Source: Candidatus Pantoea formicae
GTDB taxonomy: Bacteria > Pseudomonadota > Gammaproteobacteria > Enterobacterales > Enterobacteriaceae
Assembly: GCF_011752625.1 (NCBI RefSeq)
Contig: NZ_VWXD01000003.1
Location: forward strand, 771,961-835,960
Direction: 5' to 3'
Length of the DNA stretch: 64,000 bases
Part shown: positions 17,130 through 25,950 of the stretch, piece after piece
Position numbering within the stretch: position 1 is the stretch's first letter
How the letters are laid out: the number at the start of each line of letters is the position of its first letter
Program-made: the position numbers and the translations under genes
The notes under the pieces: model-generated
Seen by the model: the letters and a program-made list of their open reading frames with translations, nothing else
Databases searched by the model: none
What the model was told of the DNA's origin: nothing

Positions 17130-18431
17130 TTAAGCGCTCAGCCAGCCCAGTTTAATCACAAACAGAATCGAGAGAATCACCAGTGCGGCATTGATCTCTT
17201 TGGTACGACCGCTCAGCAGTTTGACCACCGTCCAGGTGATGAAACCAAAAGCGATACCGTTGGCAATTGAGTAGGTTAGCGGCATCGTCAGTGCCGTCAC
17301 CGTGACCGGCGCAGCAGTGGTGATATCTTTCCAGTCAATTTCAGCCAGACCCGAAGCCATTAATACTGCCACAAACAACAATGCAGGAGCCGTGGCATAA
17401 ACCGGTACGCTACCCGCCAGCGGTGAGAAGAACAGACTTAACAGGAACAGTACTGCGACCACAATCGCCGTCAGACCTGTGCGACCACCCGCACTCACAC
17501 CTGCCGCTGATTCAACATAGCTGGTGGTGGTAGACGTACCTAACAGCGAGCCAAACAGCGCTGCCGCACTGTCAGCGACCAGCGCACGCCCCATCTTCGG
17601 CACATTGCCCTGCTCATCAGCCAGACCCGCACGCTTGGTCACACCCAGCAGCGTACCGGTGTTATCGAACACATCCACAAACAGGAAGGCGAAGATCACA
17701 CTGACTAAGCCCACGTTGAAGGCGCCCGCGATATCCAGTTGCATAAAGGTCGGCGCGATAGAGGGAGGCGCGGAGAACACGCCACCAAATGGCGTCAATC
17801 CAATACCCATGGAGATAAAGGTCACGACCAAAATACCGATCAGCACCGCGCCCGTCACACGACGTGCTTCCAGCGCCACAATGATGAAGAAGCCTAACAG
17901 TGCCAGCAGTGGTCCCGGTTTAGTCAGGTCACCTAAACCCACCAGTGTGGCCGGGTTATCGACAACGATACCCGCACCTTCTAGCGCAATCAGCGCCAGG
18001 AACAGGCCAATACCGGCTGCAATTCCGGCACGCAGTGGCAGCGGAATGCTGGCGATAATCCATTCACGAATTTTGAATATCGACAGTGCAAAGAAAATCA
18101 CCGCTGAAAGGAACACCGCACCCAGCGCAATCTGCCAGGTGTATCCCATGTGAAGTACAACGGTGTAGGTGAAGAAGGCGTTGAGACCCATGCCCGGCGC
18201 TAACGCGATCGGATAGTTAGCGATCAATCCCATCAGCACACAGCCAATCGCCGCAGCAAGACAGGTCGCGACAAAAACGGCGCCTTTGTCCATGCCCGTT
18301 GCGCCGAGGATACTCGGGTTAACAAACAGAATGTAGGCCATCGCCAGGAAGGTCGTGATGCCCGCAATAATTTCCGTGCGCACGTTAGTGTTATGCGCCT
18401 TTAGTTTGAAGAGTTTTTCTAACATCATCAT
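17130..18431 (-). CDS. NCS2 family purine (adenine/guanine/hypoxanthine) permease, AzgA-like
   Basis: A 433-residue inner-membrane proton symporter. It has the AzgA-branch pattern: FKLKAHNTNVRTEIIAGITTFLAMAYILFVNP at the N-terminus in shortened form FKL...TFLAMAYI, ALAPGMGLNAFFTY in TM3, FLFVDVFDNTGTLLGV and TSTTTSYVESAAGVSAGGRTG in the substrate-binding TM8-TM10 region. The start has three ATG codons in a row (18431, 18428, 18425); GAGAG precedes them. A consensus PurR operator lies 157-172 bp upstream, consistent with repression when purines are abundant. Which base is preferred cannot be read here. E. coli relatives are AdeP/YicO and GhxP, but this protein looks closer to the PbuG-type members. 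Confidence 0.88.
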   Translation of the reverse strand: MMMLEKLFKLKAHNTNVRTEIIAGITTFLAMAYILFVNPSILGATGMDKGAVFVATCLAAAIGCVLMGLIANYPIALAPGMGLNAFFTYTVVLHMGYTWQIALGAVFLSAVIFFALSIFKIREWIIASIPLPLRAGIAAGIGLFLALIALEGAGIVVDNPATLVGLGDLTKPGPLLALLGFFIIVALEARRVTGAVLIGILVVTFISMGIGLTPFGGVFSAPPSIAPTFMQLDIAGAFNVGLVSVIFAFLFVDVFDNTGTLLGVTKRAGLADEQGNVPKMGRALVADSAAALFGSLLGTSTTTSYVESAAGVSAGGRTGLTAIVVAVLFLLSLFFSPLAGSVPVYATAPALLFVAVLMASGLAEIDWKDITTAAPVTVTALTMPLTYSIANGIAFGFITWTVVKLLSGRTKEINAALVILSILFVIKLGWLSA

Positions 18432-18561
18432 CTCTCATGAGCGGAGACGGCACGGATGCGCGTTCTCTCTTGCCAATGTGGTTTAGCTAGTGATTTTTTT
18501 TGTGATGAAAGCGATTTGAGCCGGACTTAAGGCAACTGTGCCTTCCGCTTTCCCCTGTCCA

Positions 18562-18577
18562 CATAGCAATTGCTATG
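18562..18577. promoter_or_regulatory. Perfect 16-bp palindrome CATAGCAATTGCTATG
   Basis: A fully symmetric 16-mer lies 10 bp from the PurR box, between it and the permease start, in the position of a second operator or promoter-proximal site. The binding protein is unknown. Confidence 0.45.
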
Positions 18578-18587
18578 CCACTCTCGT

Positions 18588-18603
18588 ACGCAATCGTTTA
18601 CGT
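18588..18603 (-). promoter_or_regulatory. PurR operator of the purine permease
   Basis: ACGCAATCGTTTACGT matches the PurR consensus ANGCAANCGNTTNCNT at every fixed position. It lies 157 bp upstream of the permease start codon. Confidence 0.8.
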
Positions 18604-18676
18604 TTCCGAATGTGGTCACGGTTAAGATAATTCCGAACCAGAATGAGGCGCGATTATGGTGCATTGCACTATCACT

Positions 18677-18692
18677 GCGCAATCGTTTTCCC
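18677..18692. promoter_or_regulatory. Second, weaker PurR-like site
   Basis: GCGCAATCGTTTTCCC keeps the CGCAATCGTTTnC core but misses both outer positions. It is 89 bp from the first box, between it and the response-regulator gene; a looping partner or an independent site for the divergent gene are possible. Confidence 0.4.
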
Positions 18693-18845
18693 ATTGGTCA
18701 ATGGTCACCCCCGAAAATATTGCGGCAACGCACGCTTTCGCACACTGCCTGGCGATGTCGCTCACGTTTCTGCTGCCTGAAACAGCAGCTTATAAACATC
18801 GGGTTACACTGCCTTTAACCCTTTCGCAACCTAAGAGACAGCGCA

Positions 18846-19592
18846 ATGAAGCCCGCGATTTTGATCGTTGATGATGATCGTGCTGTGTGTGAATTGCTGC
18901 ACGATGTATTGAGTGAACACGTGTTTACCGTCTACAGCTGTCACCAGGGCAAAGATGCGCTGGCGCTGCTCAGTCTTCACCCGGAAATTTCATTGGTCAT
19001 GCTGGATATGATGTTACCGGACACCAACGGCTTACTGGTGCTGCAACACATGCAACGCCAACGGCCTGATCTGCTGGTGATCATGCTGACCGGTATGGGA
19101 TCGGAAGCGGATATGGTGGTGGGACTGGAAATGGGGGCCGATGACTATATCGCCAAGCCTTTCAACCCACGCGTAGTGGTCGCGCGTGCGCGAGCCGCAT
19201 TGCGTCGCTGCGGACGTTTGACGCAACCCGACTTGCAACCTGATGAGGGGTGGCAATTCAATGGCTGGCGTCTGGATGATGCCCGCTGCCAGCTATTTAA
19301 TCCACAACGGGAAAGCGTGCCATTAACTCAAGGTGAATATACGTTACTGCGTGCCATGGTGTGCCATGCACGCAAGGTGCTCACGCGCGATCAGCTGCTG
19401 GAGTTAACGCACAGCGAAAGTCTGGAAGTGTTTGATCGCACCATTGATGTGCTGATCATGCGCCTACGCAGGAAGATTGAAACCAATCCGCATCAGCCCA
19501 GTTTGATTCGGACCATCCGTGGCCTGGGTTATGTTTTTTCTGCCGATGTCATGCGCCCGGCTTCAGCGGCACGAGAAACACAAATCGCTTGA
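18846..19592 (+). CDS. OmpR-family response regulator
   Basis: A 248-residue transcription factor. The receiver domain spans about residues 4-118: acidic pair in IVDDD, phospho-acceptor Asp54 in VMLDMMLPD, Thr in IMLTGMG and Lys104 in YIAKPFNP. The winged-helix domain spans about 140-235 (LTQGEYTLLRAMV, VLTRDQLLEL, DRTIDVLIMRLRRKIE, IRTIRGLGYVF). Its best partner is the hybrid kinase at 25951-28536, which lies on the same strand at the other end of the sugar operon. The 3' end overlaps the sugar kinase gene tail to tail by 64 bp. An AAGAGA ribosome site precedes the ATG. Confidence 0.92.
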   Translation: MKPAILIVDDDRAVCELLHDVLSEHVFTVYSCHQGKDALALLSLHPEISLVMLDMMLPDTNGLLVLQHMQRQRPDLLVIMLTGMGSEADMVVGLEMGADDYIAKPFNPRVVVARARAALRRCGRLTQPDLQPDEGWQFNGWRLDDARCQLFNPQRESVPLTQGEYTLLRAMVCHARKVLTRDQLLELTHSESLEVFDRTIDVLIMRLRRKIETNPHQPSLIRTIRGLGYVFSADVMRPASAARETQIA

Positions 19593-20581
19593 TCCATCCA
19601 GCGCTGCATCTCGGCCAGTGGCCGCGTGCCGTCCAGCGCATTCGCTGCATGCAAATTAAAGCAGGCGCAGGTATGTGCCAGCTTCAGGGTTTCTCTCATC
19701 GACCATCCTTCGTGGCTGGCATAAAGCACGCCAGCACAGAAGGCATCCCCCGCCCCCACACTGCCGACGATCTCTTCCGGCGTGAGACACCATGCGGGCT
19801 GCCAGATCCCCATTTGCTTCCCTTCCTGTCCCCAAGCGCCTTCCGGCGCGTGGATCACCACACGTTGACGCACGCCCTGCTCAATCAGCCATTGTGCAGC
19901 TTGTGCAAAGACGTCAGGTTCCGCTAAACCCTGTTTATGGCGCAAGGGAATTCCGGTGAGAGACTGCGCTTCCAGCTCGTTGATCACCAGATAATCAAGC
20001 CAGCGCAGTGCGGGCATCACCAATGGTCGATACTCCCCCGCCCGTGACACCAGATCCAGCGACGTGAGATAGCCGCGCTGCTGCATATCCGCAAGCAGAC
20101 GCGCGCTGCGCGTACCGTATTGCTCATCGTGTTGATCAAGGCTATCGAGCAACAGCAAATAGCCGAGATGAAAAATACGGTGGGCAGTTTCCACCGCGCT
20201 AAAATGGGACAAATCAAGCTGTGCATTGGCGCCACGCGCATGGAAAAAGGTGCGCTGCCCGTCGGGCGTCGTCATCACTTGCGTCATTGCCGTGGTCACA
20301 GTGTGCGTACGCTGCACAAATTGGCGGTCTACCCGGTGCTCATCCAGCAATTGCAGGATGTACTCACCGTCACTGTCTTCACCAATCATCCCCACGCCAG
20401 CAAGTGGCAGATGCACCTGCATGCGAGCCAGGGTGAACAGAACATTCAACGCGGCGCCACCGCTACATTTCTCACTGTGCGTGATCTCCGCCAGCCAGCC
20501 TTGCTCTGGCCAGTGACTGATCCGCTGCACATGATCGACCAGCATACTGCCCGCACCGAGAATGCCGTTGCGTTGCGCCAT
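19529..20581 (-). CDS. PfkB-family carbohydrate kinase
   Basis: A 350-residue ribokinase-type kinase. The first PfkB signature region is CSGGAALNVLFTLARM (about residue 40) and the second is GSVGAGDAFCAGVL with the catalytic Asp in GAGD (about 285). The ATG starts 2 bp after the aldolase stop behind GGGAGG. It is the last gene of the ABC-isomerase-aldolase-kinase operon, so it likely phosphorylates the isomerised sugar (a ketose or ketose phosphate) before aldol cleavage. Fructokinase, tagatose-6-phosphate kinase or ketopentose kinase activity cannot be told apart here. The last 64 bp overlap the response-regulator gene on the opposite strand. Confidence 0.88.
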   Translation of the reverse strand: MAQRNGILGAGSMLVDHVQRISHWPEQGWLAEITHSEKCSGGAALNVLFTLARMQVHLPLAGVGMIGEDSDGEYILQLLDEHRVDRQFVQRTHTVTTAMTQVMTTPDGQRTFFHARGANAQLDLSHFSAVETAHRIFHLGYLLLLDSLDQHDEQYGTRSARLLADMQQRGYLTSLDLVSRAGEYRPLVMPALRWLDYLVINELEAQSLTGIPLRHKQGLAEPDVFAQAAQWLIEQGVRQRVVIHAPEGAWGQEGKQMGIWQPAWCLTPEEIVGSVGAGDAFCAGVLYASHEGWSMRETLKLAHTCACFNLHAANALDGTRPLAEMQRWMDQAICVSRAAEAGRMTSAEKT

Positions 20582-20582
20582 C

Positions 20583-21443
20583 TCAGGCCCTCCCGGCGCT
20601 GCCAAACACCTGCATCTGCTGCGCCACCACGTTGGCGATATCGCGTTCCACCGCCATCAGCAGTTCGGCAAAAGAGTCATAGCGGGCATCGCGTTGGGTA
20701 ATTTGTGTTTCAATCGCACCCAGTGCAGCCTGTGACATGCCGGTATAGAAGTTAATTTTGTGGATACCCAGACTGATGGCATGGCGGAAATCGGCATCAC
20801 TGATCCCCGAGCCGCCGTGCAGCACTAAAGGAATGCCTGCGGCCGCGCGGATGGCTGCCAGACGGTCGAAATCGAGTTTTGGTTCGCCTTTGTATTTGCC
20901 ATGCGCGTTGCCAATCGCCACCGCCAGGCAATCAATCCCCGTTGACTGGACAAACTCAGCCGCCAACGTCGGATCGGTGAATTTGTTGCTGTCGGCTTCA
21001 CCGAACAGCGCGCCGCCCTCATCGCCCCCGACAGCCCCCAACTCCGCTTCAACTGAAACGCCAATCGCGTGGCACATTTTCACCACTTCACGCGTCTGGC
21101 GAACGTTCTCGTCATAACTCAGGGTTGAGCCATCAAACATCACCGAAGTAAAGCCAAGACGAATCGCTTGCATCACCGCCTCAAAGTGCAAGCCGTGGTC
21201 GAGATTAAGCACAACGGGAATATCATGCAGCGCCGCTTCTGTCCGTATCGCTGCAATCAGATGTTCCAGACTGACATACTTAAAATGCACTTCTGCAATG
21301 TTAATGATAAAGGGTGAACGTTGCTGCTCCGCCGCCTGAAACAAGGCACGCAGGAAGTGGGTATCTAAGACGTTGAATGCGCCAAGCGCATATTGATGCT
21401 GCTGCGCATGGGCCAAGCCCTGCGCCAGAGAGATCAGTGCCAT
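20583..21443 (-). CDS. Class II ketose-bisphosphate aldolase (GatY/KbaY/FbaA-like)
   Basis: A 286-residue zinc aldolase. Asp82-His83 in NLDHG supply the catalytic Asp and first Zn ligand; His181 in IGNAHGKYKG and His209 in LVLHGGSG complete the zinc site. It has the EAELGAVGG motif and a late NFYTGM phosphate-site motif. Length is typical of the tagatose/fructose bisphosphate aldolase group. Between a lyxose-isomerase-like gene (11-bp gap) and a PfkB kinase, it probably splits the phosphorylated ketose into dihydroxyacetone phosphate plus an aldehyde. Confidence 0.9.
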   Translation of the reverse strand: MALISLAQGLAHAQQHQYALGAFNVLDTHFLRALFQAAEQQRSPFIINIAEVHFKYVSLEHLIAAIRTEAALHDIPVVLNLDHGLHFEAVMQAIRLGFTSVMFDGSTLSYDENVRQTREVVKMCHAIGVSVEAELGAVGGDEGGALFGEADSNKFTDPTLAAEFVQSTGIDCLAVAIGNAHGKYKGEPKLDFDRLAAIRAAAGIPLVLHGGSGISDADFRHAISLGIHKINFYTGMSQAALGAIETQITQRDARYDSFAELLMAVERDIANVVAQQMQVFGSAGRA

Positions 21444-21454
21444 GGTACGCTCCT

Positions 21455-22138
21455 TTATGCCAGCCAGCGGTGATATTCGTTACACAGCAACCAACGCGGA
21501 TCTTCATCCTCATCAATCGGGTTAAAGCGCGCCAGTGGGGTAAGAAAAACATTGTCATGCTCGTCATCGTTGGGCATGGAAACTTCGCCGACCAGCACGT
21601 CACCGTAGCCCTCTTCCCCCCAAAAGCTATGCCAGATGCCGGGCAACAAGGTGACACTCTCGCCAGGTGACAGCCGCAATTGCGAACCCGCCGCATGCGT
21701 TTGGCGAATCCCATCCAGCGTGACGTTGACGGGGCTATCACCCAACTGGTCACCCGCACGATTATGCAGCGTGACAATCAGGTTGCCGCCACCTCGATTA
21801 ATGATGTCTTCCATTTTTTGCGGGTGGTAATGCATCGGCGTGACCTGCCCTTCGCGTACATGCATCATTTTTTCGGCATAGGGTTTAGCCCACGGCTGCC
21901 CGCCACGCGAGCCGTTGCGCAGGGTGAACAGGGTTAAACCGGTTTGTGAGAAGTCCTCGGCACCAAAACTGGTCACATCCCAGCCCAGATGCAGTGCTAA
22001 TAGCTCGTCTGCGCGGCTTTTATCCAGCGCACGCCACTGGCTGAGGCCATAATCAGCCCAGGGCGGCAGGTGAACATCCTGGCGCATAAAAAATTCGCGG
22101 GTCAGTTGCAGAATGGCATTCACTTCGGATCGATGCAT
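21455..22138 (-). CDS. D-lyxose ketol-isomerase family cupin protein
   Basis: A 227-residue cupin of the D-lyxose isomerase family (Pfam Lyx_isomer), which includes E. coli O157 Z5688 and the Providencia D-lyxose isomerase. Metal ligands appear as His103, His105 and Glu110 in PMHYHPQKMEDII, and His170 in LLPGIWHSFWGEEG. These enzymes interconvert D-lyxose and D-xylulose or D-mannose and D-fructose. It is the first enzyme gene after the ABC transporter genes and is closely followed by the aldolase, supporting a route import, isomerisation, phosphorylation, aldol cleavage. The actual sugar is inferred. Confidence 0.88.
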   Translation of the reverse strand: MHRSEVNAILQLTREFFMRQDVHLPPWADYGLSQWRALDKSRADELLALHLGWDVTSFGAEDFSQTGLTLFTLRNGSRGGQPWAKPYAEKMMHVREGQVTPMHYHPQKMEDIINRGGGNLIVTLHNRAGDQLGDSPVNVTLDGIRQTHAAGSQLRLSPGESVTLLPGIWHSFWGEEGYGDVLVGEVSMPNDDEHDNVFLTPLARFNPIDEDEDPRWLLCNEYHRWLA

Positions 22139-22188
22139 GACTCCCTCCCTCTGTTGGGCGGCCCAATGGCCGCCTGCAAAATCTCGCG

Positions 22189-23127
22189 TTATTTCACCGT
22201 CCAGCCTTTGTAACTGCTAACGGTATTACGATCGATCATAGTGACCGGGATCAGCACCGGTTTATCCGGCGCCGGTTTGCCTTGCAGGATGTCATAGCCA
22301 ATCTCGACCGCTTTTGCTGCCATCACCTGCGGGTCTTGTGCCGGTGTCGCGACAAACAGCGAGCCTTTACGTTTCAACGCTTCCTCACCATCTGGCGATC
22401 CATCCACGCCAACAATAAAGAACTCGCTGCGCTGCGCCTGTTTCGCCGCCAGGTCTGCACCAATCGCAGTGGGATCATTGATCGCAAACACGGCATCGAT
22501 CTTCGGATTGGCAGACAGCAGCCCGGTCATCACTTCCAATCCACCATCGCGACTGCCTTTGGCGTTTTGGTTATAGGAGAGCAGTTTGATATCAGGATGG
22601 GTTTTCAGCTCGGTCATGCAGCCTTCGACACGGTTTTGCACCGCAGACACGGGGGGGCCGTTAATGATCACCACATTGCCTTTGTCTTTCAGACGGTCAG
22701 CGATGTATTTACACGCCATGGCACCGGCTTGGGTGTTATCCGAGGTGATGGTGGCATTTGCACCGTCTGCGGCCACGTCAACCGCCACCACCACAATACC
22801 GGCGTCACGCGCACGTTTTACCGCTGGCGCAATACCTTTGGAGTCGGCGGCATTAAGGATAATCATGTCGACTTTAGCGGCGATAAAGTTATCAATCTGC
22901 GCCACCTGTTGACCGAGGTCGTAGCCGCTGGATACCAAGGTCACGTTCACCTTGTCGCCTGCCAGTTCTCGCGCCTTCAGCTCTGCACCTTTGGTGATCT
23001 GCACAAAGAACGGATTGGCGAGGTCGCCGACGGTCACACCAATGGATTTCAACTCTTTGGCCTGTACAAGGGGCGCACTCAGCAATGTCGCCGCCAGCAG
23101 TCCGGTAATAATCGGATTAAAACGCAT
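22189..23127 (-). CDS. RbsB-type periplasmic sugar-binding protein
   Basis: A 312-residue type I periplasmic binding protein. The signal peptide is residues 1-23 (MRFNPIITGLLAATLLSAPL then VQA). Motifs match ribose/allose/xylitol binders: VTVGDLANPFF, NAADSKGIAPAVKRARDAGI, VVAVDVAADGA, AINDPTAIGADLAAKQ and VGVDGSPDGEEAL. The ATG follows AGGAG; 21 upstream codons are open without support. Third gene of the operon; it captures the sugar for the permease and ATPase encoded upstream, and could also be a co-sensor for the cluster's kinase. Confidence 0.92.
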   Translation of the reverse strand: MRFNPIITGLLAATLLSAPLVQAKELKSIGVTVGDLANPFFVQITKGAELKARELAGDKVNVTLVSSGYDLGQQVAQIDNFIAAKVDMIILNAADSKGIAPAVKRARDAGIVVVAVDVAADGANATITSDNTQAGAMACKYIADRLKDKGNVVIINGPPVSAVQNRVEGCMTELKTHPDIKLLSYNQNAKGSRDGGLEVMTGLLSANPKIDAVFAINDPTAIGADLAAKQAQRSEFFIVGVDGSPDGEEALKRKGSLFVATPAQDPQVMAAKAVEIGYDILQGKPAPDKPVLIPVTMIDRNTVSSYKGWTVK

Positions 23128-23247
23128 AGTCGATGTTCTCCTGCTTTTATGATTATGTTGGCGATCGGAGAGATCGCCGTGATGTGACAACCTGTTTTAA
23201 TGCGTCGAATCGAAGGGCGTTATTGTCGCAGCCAGTTTGCCGACGGC

Positions 23248-23298
23248 CAGCGCACAGCAACCGGAGCGTACTGAAGTACGTGAGGATTGCGCGCACTG
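23248..23298. repeat. 51-bp imperfect inverted repeat between permease and binding-protein genes
   Basis: CAGCGCACAGCAACC pairs with the complement of GGATTGCGCGCACTG, with an inner ACGTACTT-like dyad (GCGTACTGAAGTACGT). It lies in an otherwise compact operon (180-bp gap). It resembles dispersed enterobacterial palindromes; in RNA it would form a long hairpin that could protect or separate the binding-protein message. Confidence 0.55.
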
Positions 23299-23306
23299 CC
23301 AGCCCA

Positions 23307-24290
23307 TTAGCCCACGTGATGACGTGTACGGTACTTATCGATTAACACGGCAATAATGATCACTGCACCCTTGATCACCAACTGCCAGAAGTAAGAGACC
23401 CCCATTAACGTCATGCCATTGTTGAGCGTGGCGATAATCAGTGCACCAATAAGCGTGCCGGTGATAGTGCCGATGCCACCCACAAAGCTGGTACCGCCGA
23501 GGATAACGGCAGCAATGGCATCCAACTCATACCCCACGCCCAGGTTACCGTTGGCGCTATAGAGACGTGAGGCACTCATCAGCCCGCCTAATCCCGACAG
23601 CATGCCGCTCATGGCATAGACAAACACCAGCACCACACCCACTTTGATCCCTGTCAGACGCGCCGCCTGAACATTGCCGCCCACCGCATAGATGTGCACA
23701 CCGAGGGTGGTACGGCGCAGGATGAACCAGCACAGCGCAATCACCGCAAAGGCAATGATGATCAACCAAGGGATCGGCCCCAGATAGCCGTTACCTATCC
23801 ACTCAAAATTGATATCAGAGTTAATTACCGTGGTGCCATTCGCCAACAGATAAGCGGCACCACGCAGTGCAGTGTAAGTGCCCAGCGTAACGATAAACGG
23901 CGGCAACCCCGCCCACGCCACCAGGATGCCGTTGAACAGCCCCATGATCAGCCCCGCGCCCAGTGCCGCCGGAATGGTCAAACTGGCAAATGCAGGGTCA
24001 AGCGACACTACCATCGCCACCACCGCCGTGGTGCCCAGCATCGATCCCACCGACAGATCGATCCCGCCGGTCAAAATCACAAAGGTCATCCCTGCGGCCA
24101 GCACAATATTGATCGACGCCTGGCGCGTAATGTTCAGCAGATTGGCTTCGGTAAAGAAGTTAGGCGCTACAAAACCAAACACCGCCACAATGATGATGAG
24201 GATCGGCAGAATGCCCACCGTTTGCAGCAGGTCGCTCATTAACGCCCGCTTGATGGTGGGATTTTTAACGCGTGCGGTTTCACTGGTCAT
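23307..24290 (-). CDS. RbsC-type sugar ABC transporter permease
   Basis: A 327-residue inner-membrane permease of the ribose/xylose/allose family, with about ten hydrophobic segments. Typical motifs are ILTGGIDLSVGSMLG, GLPPFIVTLGTYTALRGAAY, AVGGNVQAARLTGIKV (ATPase contact) and LDAIAAVILGGTSFVGGIG. It starts 10 bp downstream of the ATPase stop. Middle gene of the transporter trio. Confidence 0.94.
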   Translation of the reverse strand: MTSETARVKNPTIKRALMSDLLQTVGILPILIIIVAVFGFVAPNFFTEANLLNITRQASINIVLAAGMTFVILTGGIDLSVGSMLGTTAVVAMVVSLDPAFASLTIPAALGAGLIMGLFNGILVAWAGLPPFIVTLGTYTALRGAAYLLANGTTVINSDINFEWIGNGYLGPIPWLIIIAFAVIALCWFILRRTTLGVHIYAVGGNVQAARLTGIKVGVVLVFVYAMSGMLSGLGGLMSASRLYSANGNLGVGYELDAIAAVILGGTSFVGGIGTITGTLIGALIIATLNNGMTLMGVSYFWQLVIKGAVIIIAVLIDKYRTRHHVG

Positions 24291-24300
24291 ATCGGTCTCC

Positions 24301-25806
24301 TCAGGCCTGAGCCGGCTGCGCGCCGGTGGCCAGTGTCATTATGTTTTCCTGGCTGATATCAGCACCGCTTAGTTCGCCAGCAATACTGCCCTCACGCATT
24401 ACATATACGCGATCGCTCATGCCCACCACTTCTGGCAATTCACTGGAAATCATCAGGATTGCCACGCCCTGCTGCGCCATCTGATTCATCATGCGATAGA
24501 TTTCGCTCTTGGCACCGACATCCACGCCGCGCGTAGGCTCATCCAGCAACAGGATGCGCGGAGCAATGGAAACCCAACGTGAAATCAGTAACTTTTGTTG
24601 ATTACCGCCAGATAAACCGCCGGCACGCACCTGTGCATGGGGTACACGGATATTCAATGACTCGATGGCATCACTGGCAATCTTCTGCCCTTTGCGTCGG
24701 TTGAGCAGGCCATAGCTGGCATCGCGCTCAAGCGTCGCCATCACGATATTTTCCTGTGCAGCCAGTTCAAGAAATAAGCCTTGTTCCTTGCGGTTTTCGG
24801 TGAGAAAGCCAATACCTCGGGCGATAGCGTCACGCGGGGAGTGAATCTTTACCTTTTCCCCGTCGATCCAGATCTCACCGCCTTTGGGCTGATGCACACC
24901 AAATATCAGCTGCGCCAGTTCACTCCGCCCTGCTCCGACCAAGCCAGCCAGCCCAACAATCTCACCAGCGCGCACCGCCAGGCTGCTGGGATGCACTTTG
25001 CGGTTATCGGTCAGGTGATTAACGGCAAGTCGAATCTCACCGAAGGGAATGTTGCGATCTTTATTAAACAGGTCACTGAGTGGTCGGCCCACCATCATGC
25101 GCACCAGTTCGCTGGCATTCAGCTGATCGCGCGTCAGGCTGCCGACATATTGCCCATCGCGTAGTACGCTGACGCGGTCGGAGAGTTCATACACTTCTGC
25201 CATGCGGTGGCTGATATAGATGATCGCCATACCTTCACTACGCAGACGTTTGATCAAGGCAAACAGCTGTTCAGTTTCGCGGTTGGACAGTGCGGCGGTA
25301 GGCTCATCCATCACCAATATACGGCTGTTGCGATGCAGAGCGCGGGCAATCTCCACCTGCTGCTGCTCAGCGATGCTGAGTTTGCTCACCAAATCCGTGG
25401 CGCTAAACTGAGCGCCGAGGCGGTTAATCACCAACTGCGCCTCTTCTGCCATCTGGCGGCGTTTAACTAACCCGCCACGGGTGATCTCACTGCCGAGAAA
25501 GATGTTCTCTGCCACCGTTAAATTTGGCGCCAGATTGATTTCCTGATAAATCAGGGTGATCCCTGCTGCCAGCGCCTCTTTTGGGCCTTTGATGGCATAG
25601 GGTTGACCGTCGATAAGAATTTCCCCGCTGCTGGCGGTATAGGCACCGGCCAGAATTTTCATCAACGTACTTTTTCCGGCACCGTTTTCCCCCATCAGCG
25701 CATGCACTTCGCCGGGCCATACCCGCAGGTCCACGCCCTTCAACGCATAGAAGCTGCCAAAGCGTCGGGTAATTTCGCGCATTTCTAAGATCGGTGTCGC
25801 TGTCAT
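24301..25806 (-). CDS. RbsA-type sugar ABC transporter ATPase (two nucleotide-binding domains)
   Basis: A 501-residue double ATPase, the same length as RbsA. The first domain has Walker [10 protein letters not shown], signature [15 protein letters not shown] and Walker [12 protein letters not shown]. The second has an atypical Walker A region (GLVGAGRSE), signature [14 protein letters not shown] and Walker [13 protein letters not shown], as usual in this family. The ATG at 25806 is chosen because the [17 protein letters not shown] start aligns with RbsA; the frame is open 24 codons further, across the shared promoter region. First gene of the sugar operon, divergent from the hybrid sensor kinase. 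Confidence 0.93.
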   Translation of the reverse strand: MTATPILEMREITRRFGSFYALKGVDLRVWPGEVHALMGENGAGKSTLMKILAGAYTASSGEILIDGQPYAIKGPKEALAAGITLIYQEINLAPNLTVAENIFLGSEITRGGLVKRRQMAEEAQLVINRLGAQFSATDLVSKLSIAEQQQVEIARALHRNSRILVMDEPTAALSNRETEQLFALIKRLRSEGMAIIYISHRMAEVYELSDRVSVLRDGQYVGSLTRDQLNASELVRMMVGRPLSDLFNKDRNIPFGEIRLAVNHLTDNRKVHPSSLAVRAGEIVGLAGLVGAGRSELAQLIFGVHQPKGGEIWIDGEKVKIHSPRDAIARGIGFLTENRKEQGLFLELAAQENIVMATLERDASYGLLNRRKGQKIASDAIESLNIRVPHAQVRAGGLSGGNQQKLLISRWVSIAPRILLLDEPTRGVDVGAKSEIYRMMNQMAQQGVAILMISSELPEVVGMSDRVYVMREGSIAGELSGADISQENIMTLATGAQPAQA

Positions 25807-25827
25807 CGCCAAGTTCCCGCTGCCAGA

Positions 25828-25846
25828 TGTTGCAGCGAGTGTTGCA
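25828..25846. promoter_or_regulatory. Direct repeat TGTTGCA-N5-TGTTGCA in the divergent promoter region
   Basis: Two identical heptamers 12 bp apart (25828 and 25840) lie 22-40 bp upstream of the sugar operon's start codon; the second is part of the palindrome GTTGCAAC. OmpR-family regulators bind tandem repeats of about 10-12 bp, so this is a candidate site for the regulator at 18846-19592. A second direct repeat, TCATATTT, occurs at 25879 and 25888. Confidence 0.4.
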
Positions 25847-25950
25847 ACGGCAGATAAATGGAAAATGTCAGCGGCCATTCATATTTGTCATATTTCGCCT
25901 GGCGTGCGCTTCTATACTCGCCAGCAGAAGAGCAGGTGGGGGTATGGGAA

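Noticed and set aside
18432..18600. Purine riboswitch in front of the NCS2 permease
   Set aside because: No three-way-junction pattern was visible and such riboswitches are not expected in this group; a PurR operator explains regulation better.
23694..24372. Plus-strand frames of 182 and 164 codons opposite the sugar permease
   Set aside because: His/Arg/Gln- and Thr/Pro-rich shadows of a GC-rich membrane gene read in reverse.
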